A stretch of DNA of 64,000 bases from Emydura subglobosa. Its lineage: Eukaryota; Chordata; Testudines; Chelidae. The stretch is taken from the NCBI GenBank assembly GCA_007922225.1, contig ML680005.1:1345867-1409866 (forward strand), in the 5' to 3' direction. The translations under genes and the position numbers were made by a program. The notes under the pieces are model-generated. The model was not told the origin of the DNA and did no database searches. It saw only the letters and a list, made by a program, of their open reading frames with translations. Below, in pieces: positions 36,001 through 48,000 of this stretch (position 1 is the first letter of the stretch; each line of letters opens with the position of its first letter).

Positions 36001-39000
36001 CCCCCCGGCTCAGGCCCCAGGGCAGGGTGCAGTGGCAGCTCTCCCCCGGGGGAGCCGGGCCCCCTGACGAGCCCGGCATTTGCTCCCGGTGGGCAGCCGT
36101 CCCGGCGGCGGTGAAGGGAGAACGGCCCCAGCGGGGCGGCTGGGGCGAGGGGGCCGGCGCCCGTGGGGAGGGGGGTCCGGAGCCGCGCGGGGCTCACCTG
36201 GGCAGAAGGCCTCATCGGTGCCCGCCGGGCAATCGCTCTTCCCGTCGCACACCTGGGCCCGCGGGAGGCAGCGCGCGTCCGGGCACTGGAAGTGGCCGGG
36301 GGGGCAGACGCACGCCCGCTCGTCGCTGAAGTCCCCGCAGTCGTCGTGCCCGTCGCAGCGGTGCAGGTAGGGCACGCACCGCCCGGCCGCGCAGCCGAAC
36401 TCGCCGGCCCCGCAGGGGGGGCTGCAGCCTGCCGGGGCCAGACAGGGGTTAGACTTCCCTCCCGTCTGCGTGGGCCAGGCACGGCCCCCTTCACCCCGCC
36501 AGTCACACGTGCTACCAGGAGCCGGTGCCAGCGTCAGCAGGGTGCGGGCCCCAGGCCCTGCCACGGGGTCATCCCCCGTCACGCCCCACGCCAGGGCCTG
36601 GCCTGCCTTCCGCTCTGGAGCAGGGCCCGGGCGCCCCCCCCGGGAATGGCCCCCGAGGGCCCCGTGCTCGGAGACACGTGTGCATGGCGGGCAAGAGATC
36701 TGCAGCGCGGCACAGCCGGGGCGTCGCCTCACCTGCCTTCCTGCCCTCCAGCCGCGCCGGCCGGGCTGTCCCACGGGGCCGGGGGCCTGGCTCGGGGGCT
36801 CGCTGGCCAGGTCGGGGGGCCCTGCCCCGCCCCCCCGGCCCCTCACTCACCAGCCTCGTCGGACTCGTCGGCGAAGCCGCAGTCCCGCTCCCCGTCGCAG
36901 ACGTGCGCCCGGGGGATGCAGCGCCCGTTGGCGCAGCGGAACTCCTGCGGGGCGCAGCCGGGCGCCGGGCAGTCCCGCTCGTCCGAGCCGTCCAGGCAGT
37001 CGGCGGCGCCGTCGCAGCGGAACCCCCAGGCCACGCACTGCCCGCTGCTGCACTGGTACCGGTGGGGGGCGCAGCTGGGCGCGCAGAACTCGTCCGAGCC
37101 GTCCCCGCAGTCGTCCTCGTTGTCGCAGAGCCAGGCGCTGGGCACGCAGCGCCCGCCCGTCCGGCAGGCGAACTCCGCCTCGGGGCAGCGGGCCGGGGCC
37201 ACGCAGGGCTCGGCGGGGGCGTCGCACTGCCACAGCCCGGCCTCACATGTGCTGCGGGCGGAGCAGGCGTCAGGGCCTGGCCCGGAGCGGAAGCAAAGCT
37301 CCTGGGGGGGCGTCTGTCCGTCCGGCTGGCTGTTGGGGGACTGGCCTCGGGGCGTGCTAAGGCAGACTGGCCAACGCCCGGGAGTCCCCTGCAGGGAACG
37401 CTCCAGCCCGGGCAGGGCTCCGTGGGAACCCTATGGGCTCTGCCAGCGCCTGCCGAGGCCGGGAGAGATGCGGGGGTTCCCGTGGAAACGCGGTGGGGTT
37501 CGGCTGACGGGACCCCGCTCGGTCCAGCCGCGACGGGAGAAGAGAGGTGACCAAGTGGGAATTTTCTTAATGTTTTGTCTGAATACTTGGTGTGATGCAC
37601 CAGTGCCTAGGTGGTGGGATAAGGGCGTGTGGTCCCTGCAGAGACCCTCGCAGGCAGGTGTGAGGGCGGCCTGGCCCCCGGGGCCCAGACAATCCTGGAC
37701 GCTCTGTGTCCTGGCCATGGCTGGATGCCCAGCCGCAGGTGTTGGAGAACAAAGGCGAGGTGGAGCCCAGGGGACCGGTTTGCCCAGGAAAGAGACCAAG
37801 GAGGGAGGGGGGCAGCTGGGCGTGACTGGGCGGGGGGTGCTGGAGGCAAGTCAGTCTCCTGGTTTGGGATGCGGGGGGGAGCCCAGGGCCATGGACCCCC
37901 CCAAGCAGGACGTTGCTGAACGTTGATCCCTGCGCTAACCCCACCAATAACCCTGCCCTGCCTCGCCGGCCCAGCGAGGTGGGGGCATGGCCCGTCGGGG
38001 GGTCTCACCGCGGGGAGCCCTGGTGTGCACAGGGGGGCTGGGCGCCCGAGGTCAGACCTGGGGGACGGGGTTGTGCTGCCAGCGCTTCCCGAGCACGGAG
38101 CCTGTGAGTCCGTGATACCCGCCAGCCGCTGGCCACAGCTCCCCGGGCTGGGCAACTCGACGCGGGGCACGGTCCTCCCCTGCCACCCCCCTCCCGGCCC
38201 TGGGGGAGCCGCCCCTGACCTCCCCTGCTTGTCACCGAGGGGCGTGGGGCTGCCTGGGCGCTCCCTGGGCTGTGGGGCAGCCTCCCGGACGGGCGGAGCG
38301 CACACGCACCTCGAGGGCAGCTCCCGGCGCGCTGGGCGGGGGCGGCTGGCAGAGGGCAGAGGGCCCGCGGGGCGTGAGCCTGAACTCACCAGTTCTTGCA
38401 CTCCTGCTTCACCACGGCGCCCGCCGGGAAGGAGACGCCCTCCCAGGAACAGGGGCACTCAGCCGGGTCGATGCAGCTGCCGTCTGCAGGGGCGAGCGGG
38501 AGAGCCAGTCAGTGCGGGCCCCGGAGAGCCCCCACCTCAGCACACCGAGCCCAGGGCCCTCGGGGACTCAGGGCCCCACACCCGGCCGGGCGGGCTGCAG
38601 GGGAGCCCCAGGTGGGCCAGCCCTGCCCCCTCCCCATTGCTGAGCAGCCGGCTCGGAGGGGGTGAGAGCCCGTCCCCGGGGAAATGCCGGGGCACTCAGA
38701 GCGGGACATGGGGCTGTGTGTGAGAACGGGACCGCGTGTCTCACTGCCCTCACCCCCCTGCCACGGCTGCCACGGAGAAAGCCCGCGGTGTCGCCGGCCA
38801 CGCTGCGCAGTGCTGCGTACGACGGCCCTGCGTCAGCTCTGTACGGGACGCTGGGCGTATCTCGCAGCTGTGCGTGTGCTGGGACCGGCCCAGGGTAGCC
38901 AGCCAGGTGCTGCTGGGCACGCCACGCTCACAGGCCCACCGAGGAAAGGCAGCCCCCCCCCCAGGCCTGTTCTGTGGGTGCCCCGGACAGCGCGGAGCGT

Positions 39001-42000
39001 GGGGCCCTGGCGACATGACACCTAAGACTTCGTCTTCTCCCGGTCACTTCCCACGCTCCTGGGGCCTTGCGCAGACGCTAGCACCGCTCTGCCTCTCCTT
39101 CCGGCCAGGTCTCTGCACTGGGGATTTACAAACAGCGCCGGTGCGGGCCCTGCGCTAGGGACTGGGGCCGGCCCGGCTTTGGGCATTACCACAGGGGCTT
39201 TGGCGAGCTCACCGACTGCCCCAGCCCCGCCAGGCTCCTGATCTAGGAGTGCTGAAAACCAGGTGTAACAGGCAATAACTCTGCTTTCCTCAGCGCGTCA
39301 CTGAACCGGCTCCGGCTCGGCCGGCAGCGTCTCGGGTAAGATCTGAGACCGGGGCTGGCCTGGGGGTACGTGTCTGCTGCTGTGGGACTTGCACAACCTC
39401 CCAGCTGGTGAATCCGGTTTCCAGTGACCCCTCGCCGCGCTGGACCAGCCTGGCTGGCTGGGGGACGAAGGGCTGGGCTGGCTAAGGGGGCCTGTCACCG
39501 CTTTGGTGAATCGAACCGGAGAATAAACCCGCAGCTGGGGGGATTGTCTGCCCTGTGTCCGGCCGTCTGTCCCCGCATGGTCCGTCCCAGGCACCCAGCC
39601 ACGCCTGGGACTGGCTCCATCTCCCCACACTCCAGCGTGGGGCTGGGGGGGCTGGAGAGCTGCTGGCAGGAGGCAGCTGTGGCACCGTCCCCCTGCCCCC
39701 CGCAGCTCACCATGCTGGACCTTCCCGTCGGGGCAGAAGCAGCCCTCCACGCAGGAGACGGCGTCGCAGTGCTCGGCGGGCTCCAGGCCGAAGTTCTGGC
39801 AGGTCTGGGGGCAGGCGGGGCCGCAGGCTTCGTACTCCAGCCCGTTATCGCACTGCATGGCTGGGGGGGGACCGGAGGCAGGGGTCACTGCCCTGGCCAG
39901 CCGCCGGCTCTGCGGGGGCGGAGGAGGGGTGGGAGCCAGGCTGCTGGGGCTCCACACTGCAAACTGCCCTGTCCTGGGGGGGAAACGGGGCCCTGCCGCC
40001 TCCAGCTCGGCCTGGGGAAGCTGCTGCCCCGTAGGGCAGGGATGTGGGGAGAGGGCAGGGCCTGGGCTCTGCTGGGGCACCCCTCCGTCCACCACCTTTC
40101 CAACCCCGGGGCAGCCAGCAGCGGATCCCGCTCGGCTGCAGGGCGTGCTGCCGATGGACCCCGCAGCTGCGGCTGGGCCGGCTGGGGGGCAGACAGCCCT
40201 ACAGGGAGCCGCCGGCCCGGGGAGGCCCCTGGCCCATGTGGGAGCGCTGCCCACGGCCACCAGCCCCGGCCCCTCTCTCCAGGCACAGCCCAGGGCTGCT
40301 GCTGTGGGGCCCGGCTGCCCCGGGGGGCGGAGGCGAGGGGAGGGGGGGGCACTCACGGCACAGGTCCTGGCTCCTCCAGCGCACGTACACCCCCCGCTTG
40401 TTGCACTCCTCGGCGTAGGTGGCGACGGCTGTGCACAGACACTCGCAGTCCCCCCCGGAGTCGCACCTGCCAACAGACAGACAGCGCTGCCTCAGCCGCC
40501 GGGGCCCCCCCCCGCCCACCCCCCCAGGGCAGCAGACGCCACTCGGGAGCCAGATGTGACGGGGCGGGGGGGACGTGGGGGATTCATCGCCATGTCCAGC
40601 CTGGCCGGGGCTGGCTCCCCTCCCTGCCCCACCGAAGTCAGAGAGCGGTTCCCTGACGCCAGTCCCGGCCCCCCGCCACCCACACAGAGCCCAGATCCCC
40701 CCCAGGGACAGACAAACTCGCAGCCTCCGAGCCTCAGCACAGCCCCGAGGGGGCCACACATCATCCCCCCGGAGGGGGCCCTTGCTCTCCCCATAGCAGC
40801 CGTCACGCCGTCTCCGAGCCCCTTCCAGAACGCCCTCTCCCCAGCCAGCTCTTCCCGCCACCCGGTTCTCAGACCAAACCCTGGCACGGACGCCTGGCTG
40901 GCTGCAGGGACCGGCGTGGGGCAGCCTCCACGCCCTGCTGCCAGTGCCGGAGTGGGAATTGTTCATAATGGTTTGTATGAACAGTGTGCGTGCCTCAGTT
41001 TCCCCTATGTGCTGCGTGGTTAAGTAGGTGAGGAAAAGGGGTGATTGCTCCCTGCAGGGACCCAGTGGTCCAGCTGGCACTGCTGGCTGGGGCCCACGCC
41101 CGGGGAGGGTCCTAGAAGGCAATGGCCACTCCCCAATTCTCCGGACATTTGGCACCTAGCAACGAACGAGCGTGGAGATGCCTGGCCCATCCTCCGCAGG
41201 CAGCCAGTCGGGTGCGATCAGCTGGAGGACGAAGCACTGGGCAGGGACCAGGTGGGACTGGTGTTAAGGGGGGGCTGCTGCAGGCAGCAGAGAAGCTTCT
41301 GGACTGGGACTAAAGAGAACATCAGAACGGCCACGCTGGGTCAGAGCAATGGTCCCTCTAGCCCCATGTCCTGTCTGCCCACAGTGGCCAGTCCAGGTGC
41401 TGCAGGGGGAAGGAACAGACCAGGGCAATTCTCGAGTGATCCATCCCATCGGCCGTTCCCAATCCCTGCCCGTCCTGGCTAATAGCCATTGATGGACCTA
41501 TCCTCCGTGAATTTATCTAGCTCTTTTTTGAACCTCGGTCTTCACAACATCCTCTGGCAAGGAGTTCCACAGGTTGACTGTGTGCAGAAATACTGCCTTT
41601 GTTCCTTTTAAACCTGCTGTCTGCTAACTGCATTGGCTGACCCCTGGTTCTTGTGTTACGTGAAGGGTAAAGAACACTCTCCATTCACTCTCTCCTCACC
41701 CGGCAGGATTTTATCGACCTCTCTCATCTCCCGCCTGAGTCGCCTGCGCTCCAAGCGGAACAGCCCCATGTTTATTAATCGCTCCTCGTATGGAAGCTGC
41801 CCCATCCCCCAGCCATTTCTGTGCCTTTCCAGGGTGTCCGAGCCCTGGCACTGACCCGGATGGAGCAGGCTGGAACTTCCTGATCTCCATGTCAACCAAG
41901 GACTTCCTACGCTGTGTCCAGGAGCCTACTAACCCCTCCTGCTGTTACCAGCTGGCCGAGAGTCACTCCAGATTCAGGGAGCTGGGGTTGCATTGCCCCT

Positions 42001-45000
42001 TCTGGGGGTGCACGTCTCCCTCCATTCCCGGTGGACTCGCTGCGGGGAGCCCACGGCGTGATGCAGGGGGGCTGACGGCTCCGAAGTCTAGTCCCAGGAG
42101 GCGGTGAAGCCGAGGGACTTACCCCTGCGAGAGTGGGACCCCACGGGGGTCGACCCACTGAAGGGGTCCTGCTCAGGGCTGCTCCAGAGCTGATCAGGGG
42201 CACCGGGCCTGTGGATTCACGACCCCTCCCCTCACCAGCGCCCTGCGCCCGTTCCCCGGGGCCAGCCCCTCAGCACCTACCCGCAGGCATCGAAGACACA
42301 CCAGTCGTAGAACTGCTGGCAGGGTACCTCCTCGTGGCAGGGGGAGAAGAGACGCTGCATGAGGACGCTGCAGCGCTTCCGGGCCCAGGTCCCACGGTGC
42401 GCATTCGCCTGGCGGCCAGAGACGAACCCCTGAATTCCCTGCACCCCTGAATTCCCAGCCCCCAGCCACAGCAGCACCCCTGCACCCCAGAATAAACTCT
42501 GATTTTGCTAATCTGTTGTTTGGCTAATTCTGGACCATCCGCTAAGGCAACGGACATGTTAATAAGGACCCCTGAGTTTGGGTTCTTCCACAACCCCTAC
42601 ACCACCACCACAGCAACACCCCACCCTCCCTTCCACTCCAGCTGTCAGTGCCCCAGCCCCCGCCCAGCCCCCGCCCGTGCCGTGGGACCTACGGTGCAGG
42701 GGTGCTCGAAGTCCTGGTTGTTGACCTCGGGGCAGAGCAGGCTGACGCGCCAGGAGTTCCCGAAGAGGTCGGAGGTGGGCTCCACGATGCCCTGCCGGCT
42801 GGTGAAGTCGTTCTCCGTGTCCCCGTCGAAATTCCCACACAGCCCCGCCACCCGGCCCCGGTACCTGGGGTCCAGTTTCACGTACACCCGGGTGCCTGCG
42901 GGGGCAGAGCGCAGGGGGTTCGGGGCTCCGCTGGATGGCGGGAAATGCAGGGGGGGAGGGATGGGAACCCTGCATTCCCGGGAGCCCCGCCCCCACTCAG
43001 CATGCCAGGGGCTGGGGAACCCCCTCCAGTGCCCCCCACACCACCACCAGGGGAAATTCTGCCTGACCCCAGGGTACCAGCCGCATAAGCCTGGGAGGGT
43101 CCCACTGCAGCCGGGTGTCTCCTCCCACCGCTGGCAAGGGAACGGCCGGCCAGGTGCCCCAGGCTGTCTGACAAGAAGGAGCCACCCCAGGCAGGGAGAT
43201 GCACCAGGGCAGGGGCAGTTTCCAGGTAGGCGGGGCAGAGCCCTGGGGCACGGAGCATAGGGAGCGATCCCGCGCACGGCCCCAGGGCAGAGTAGGTGGG
43301 ACAAGACTCCCGGATCTGCGGCGGTCACGGGAGAGCAGCAGGACCCAGCTGACAGCCCAGGACAAGCCACCTCCCGCCTGGCAGGTGAGCCTCACCCCCG
43401 TCCCAGAGCACGCTCAGCCCCAGCCGGGAGAGCAGAAGGAGGAAGAGGCCGGCTCGCTCCAGGGTCAGGCCGTTCCCGCTGTAGGTCTTCGGGGGCCGCA
43501 CCGAGACGCCGTTCACTGTCACGTCCTTTCCTGCTCGCAGGCGGAAAAACCACAGCTTAGCGGGAGAGTGCCCGGGGCAGTGCGCGGCCAGGCTGCCGGG
43601 CGCTGGAAACACGGCACAGCGCAGAACAACACAACGCACCACACTGCACTGCCTGCGAGTCAGTGCACCGCACTGCCCTGCACTGCAATGTGTTGCACTG
43701 CCCCGCAACTCAGTGAAATGTAACACAACACACCACACCGCACTGCGATGGAATACAATGCACTGCACTGCAGTGCAATACAGTACAACACAACACAACG
43801 CACTGCACTGAGATGGAATACTATGCAACGCACCACACCAGACTGCAGTGCAATAAAACACAACTCAGCGCACCACAATTCAACTGTGATAGCTCTGCTA
43901 GCCAGGGAACTACAACTCCCATCGCCCCCTTCCCCAGCACACCCCCTTCCTCCTGGCCAGGGGGTCGGTGGTGGGTCCTGCGTTGAGCCAGGCCAGGCCG
44001 GAGCGGGCTGGGCTCTGCTCCCGCACGGTGAGTGAGGGGCTCTGCTCAGAGATACGTGGCTGGATGCACAGAAGCTGCCGAGGAACCGTCTGCAGCGCCA
44101 CGGGTGGCTGCCACATCCCAGCCTGTGCCGGTCCGGCCCGTGCGGGGCGTGGGGAGCAGCAGCAGGGAGCCCGTGCAGACGGGCCCCAATGAGACACGAC
44201 TGAGCCTGGCCTGGAGACCCGCACGCCCTCGTTTGCTGGGACAGACCGGCCTGGGAACGTGGCTTTCGACCCGCCTACAAGGCCACCCCTCTCCGGAGGC
44301 TGATTTGTCTCACCTAGCCCCAAGTTTCACCTCACTGAAAATCTTCTGGCTTATAAAATCAGCCGTGAGAATACGGACGTGTCCCAGTACCACAGCTGAA
44401 CCCCGGCTTCCCGTCTCATCTCTGCCCTGCGAATGCCGCGCTCAGCCTGTGTCCAGCAGGCAGAGCAGTGCCAACGGGCCACGGGCCGCGGCATTTCAGT
44501 CCGGGCTGACTCCGTTACGTAGCTGCGGTACATCTAGGCACCTCTTGAGATGAGTCGAGGGCCCCTGGAAGATCTGGGCGGGTCCCGCGGGATATGGTGC
44601 CCCTGGGTGAGAGCCACCGGCCTGAAGAGGCTGGCTTTGCACCGGCCGGCCCGAGGGCCAGCCAGCAACCCCCTAGCGCTGACTTCTGCACCCATTCGAG
44701 TCCCCGCACCGGGCACCTGCCACCCTTCCCGTTCCCGCCAGGCCAGTGCTGGTCCCCGAGCCAGGTGTGGGGCCAGGCCCAGCGGCCCCACGGCCTCGCT
44801 GCTCAGGTTGCGGCTGGCTGCGGGGCGGGGGATATCGCGGCGCTGGGCAGCCGTATTCACACCCCATGAAATCACACCGCAGAGCAGACTGCAAACGCAC
44901 ACCACACAACACAACACAACACAACACAACTCAGTGCAGCACGGCGGGGACCCCAGCCCCCACTCGCCCCACGGCAGGGACCCCAGCCTGCCTCCCCCCC

Positions 45001-48000
45001 GCTCGCCCCATGGCTGGGTTACTCCGGACCCTGCTCCCCGCTCATCTCACAGGTGGGGGACCCAGCCCCCTCAGTCACCCCCATGGCTGGAAACCCCGCC
45101 CCTCCCCCGCTCGTCTGGCAGATCCCGGCCCCCCACCTCTCAGGAGGTGCACCACGGTGTCCCCGAGCAGCACCACGACGGACTTGGTGCAGGTGACGCC
45201 GCTGCTGCCGCAGGGCACGTTCTCGGCGGTGACGGCGAAGAGGCCGCCGGCCTCGCGGGCCAGGACGTACTCGCAGTCGCCCAGGAAGGAGAAGGCGCGC
45301 CCGTCGAAGGTGACGTAGTGGGGGTCCCCCGTGGCCACGCAGGTGCCCGCGCACTCCTGGCTGCTGCACTGCCAGCGCCGGCTCCGGCACACGCTGCGGG
45401 GCGACGCAGACGGGTGTCAGGGCGCGGCCCCGGGTCCCGCCGGCCCCCCCCCCGGGCCTGGGCACGGCTCCGGCACGTCCCACCGAGCCGGCCCAGCCCC
45501 CCCTCCACACCGGCCCGGCACCCCCACCCCCTCAGCTCCACGCGGCCGCCCCGGTCCGGGCAGCCAGGCAGGAGGGGCTGGGGGCGCGGGACCCCCAGGT
45601 GAACCTACCAGGTGTTGCAGTCCTTGAGGATGGTGTCGTTGGGCTGGTACAGCCGGCCGTTGTGGTGGCAGGGACACTCCTCCGGGTGGACGCAGCGCTC
45701 GTTCTGGGGGCAGGAGGAAGGGGTGCGTGAGAATGTCCCCGAGACCCAGAGGTCCCAGGAGAGGGGCGGGGCGGCTGGTCTGCTGCGGGCCGCCTGGCTG
45801 GGGTGAGCAGGTTTCGGAGGGGAAGGGGCTCCGCTGGGAGTGGGGATCCAGCCCAGCTCCTCTCCACGGCCGGAACCCAAGCTGGGGGTGAGCCCAGCTG
45901 CCTGGAGGTGACAGGTCTCCCGTCCCCCAGCCTGCTGCCTACGGAGCGGCTCCCCTGCCGGAGGGGCTCTGCCCCGTTTGGAAGGGCTGGGAAGGGTCCC
46001 GGCTCGGTCACAAAGTGGGCATGTTTTGTCAGGATTTTATGAGCCTGTCTGTGCCTCAGTTTCCCCCGATGCGCTGCAGGGTTACCCGGTGGCGGGGGGG
46101 GGGAGGCTGACAGACATGGGGGTGGCTGTCCCCTGGGTGTCTGGGCCTTGCCCCCGTCTTAGTGGAGCATCTGAGAAGACACTGGTGAACCCAACTGTCC
46201 AGACATGGACCCCCAGCTCCCAGCCTCCCAGAGGGAGACAGACCCTCCCAGCCCCTGACTCTCCGCAGGGGGCTGAACAACAATCCCCAGCTGGAGAACA
46301 GAGGACGAGGGGCGGGGGAAGAGTTGGGGGCTGGCAGGAGTCGCGGCTCCCACCTGGAGTCTGACCAAGGCAGGCAGACGGACGGACAGAGCTGGAGCCA
46401 AGGGTTCCCCACGGCCGGGCTGGGCGCAGGGCTGACCGGGACGGGCGGCACTTTACCGCCATCGCTCTGGGCTACCCCACGGCCGCCTGCGCCGGGCGCC
46501 CGTCAGCCGAGAGCCCGGCTGGTGCCCGCGCTGGCCGCGTGGCCCTGCAGACACTGGCAGTGGGGGCTGCTCCCTGCGGCTGGGCCGGTCTCCCCCAGGG
46601 TCCGTCTCTGGGGGGCAGGGGGCTGCAGGCGCAGGGTCCAGCCCGAGGGGGGGTGAGGCCATGTGGCTCACGCTGGAGGAAGAGCGGGAGCCCAGGGGGC
46701 CTGGCCCGGTGAAGGGGCCCCCCAGAGACCGCCCCAAAGCCGGGTGCTCAGCCCCGATCCTGAGGGTCCGCGACAGGCTCTCGCTGCCCCACTGCCCCTC
46801 TGGACCCGGCTCACAGCGAGAACTGCGAGGGCCAGCGTCCCCCGTGCCAGGCCATGCTCCTCCCGACCTCCCAGGCTGCGGGCAGGGCCCAGGGCGGGCC
46901 CGGGAGACTCACGAGGAAGACGGTGCCCGGCGGGCAGACGCAGCCGTCGGAGAGGCCCGGGCAGCTCAGGTTGCCCTCGGGGGTGTCGCAGGTGTGCAGG
47001 CAGGAGCCGTAGGCGAACACCAGCTCGCCGGGGCAGAAGGCGGCTTCGGGGCAGCTGTCGTGGGTGCAGTTCCAGACCCCGCCCGCGCAGAGGCTGAAAG
47101 GCAGCAGGCCGTGCAGGGACGGAGTCAGGGGGCGCCCGAGGGGAGGGATCAGACCCGCCACAGCAGCGCACGAGCCGCCGGGCGGGGGACGCTTTCCTCG
47201 CCCCGTCCCATCCCCGCCCGCTGCAGGTTCCCGCGCCCTCCCCTGACGCGGCTGGGACTGGGCAAGACACCGGGCCAGACGGGCCCCTGCTGATCCGCTC
47301 TGGCGGTTCCTGCGTGAAACCCGCTCTGCCCGGGGCAGCCCCGGCCCGCAGGCTCTGGTACCTTCCCTCCAGGTGCCCGGGCGGGTGGGGGGCGCAGCCG
47401 GAAGAAGGCGGCTCCCTGCGCAGTCCGCCCCGGCCTGCACAAGACTCGCGCCACCCGGGAAGTGGGCACGTCCCGAGGGGCTGGCTCAGGCGCGGTGCAG
47501 CCCCTGGCCCCCGAGTCCCTGCCCTGCAGCCCGCGGGCTCCCCACTTCTCAGCCCTTTGCAGAGTGTACATGGTGCCGCCGGAGCCACGGGATGGGGGGG
47601 CAGCCGTGGTGACCCTCACCCAGGTCAGGTGGCCTCACCTCCGCCCAGCGCCCGGGGAGCCAGCCTGTCCTCCCACTGCTCCAAACTGAACACCCCCTCC
47701 CTGCAGCCCAGCGCCCCTAGCGCCACACAGGGGTCAGCCCCGACTGAGGGGAGACCCCCCAGGAGATCTCCCAGCCAGGCACTAGCCCCGTTTAGCTAGA
47801 GAACCCCCAGGGCCGCGCTGGGAGATTGCCAGGCTCCCGCGCTGACTGTGCCTCCCCCAGGCCAGGACCCTCCCAGAGCCTGCCCCCAGCTCTCCCGGAG
47901 CGCGGTGAGCGTCCGTGGCCGACGCCACGTGCGGGGTGAGAGCCGGCGTCATGTGGCAGAGACATTCAATGAAATCAACCTATCCTGCAGTGCCAGCAGA

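Noticed and set aside
43613..43885. CRISPR-like array
   Set aside because: Words are five-base and degenerate with no spacers; vertebrate DNA.
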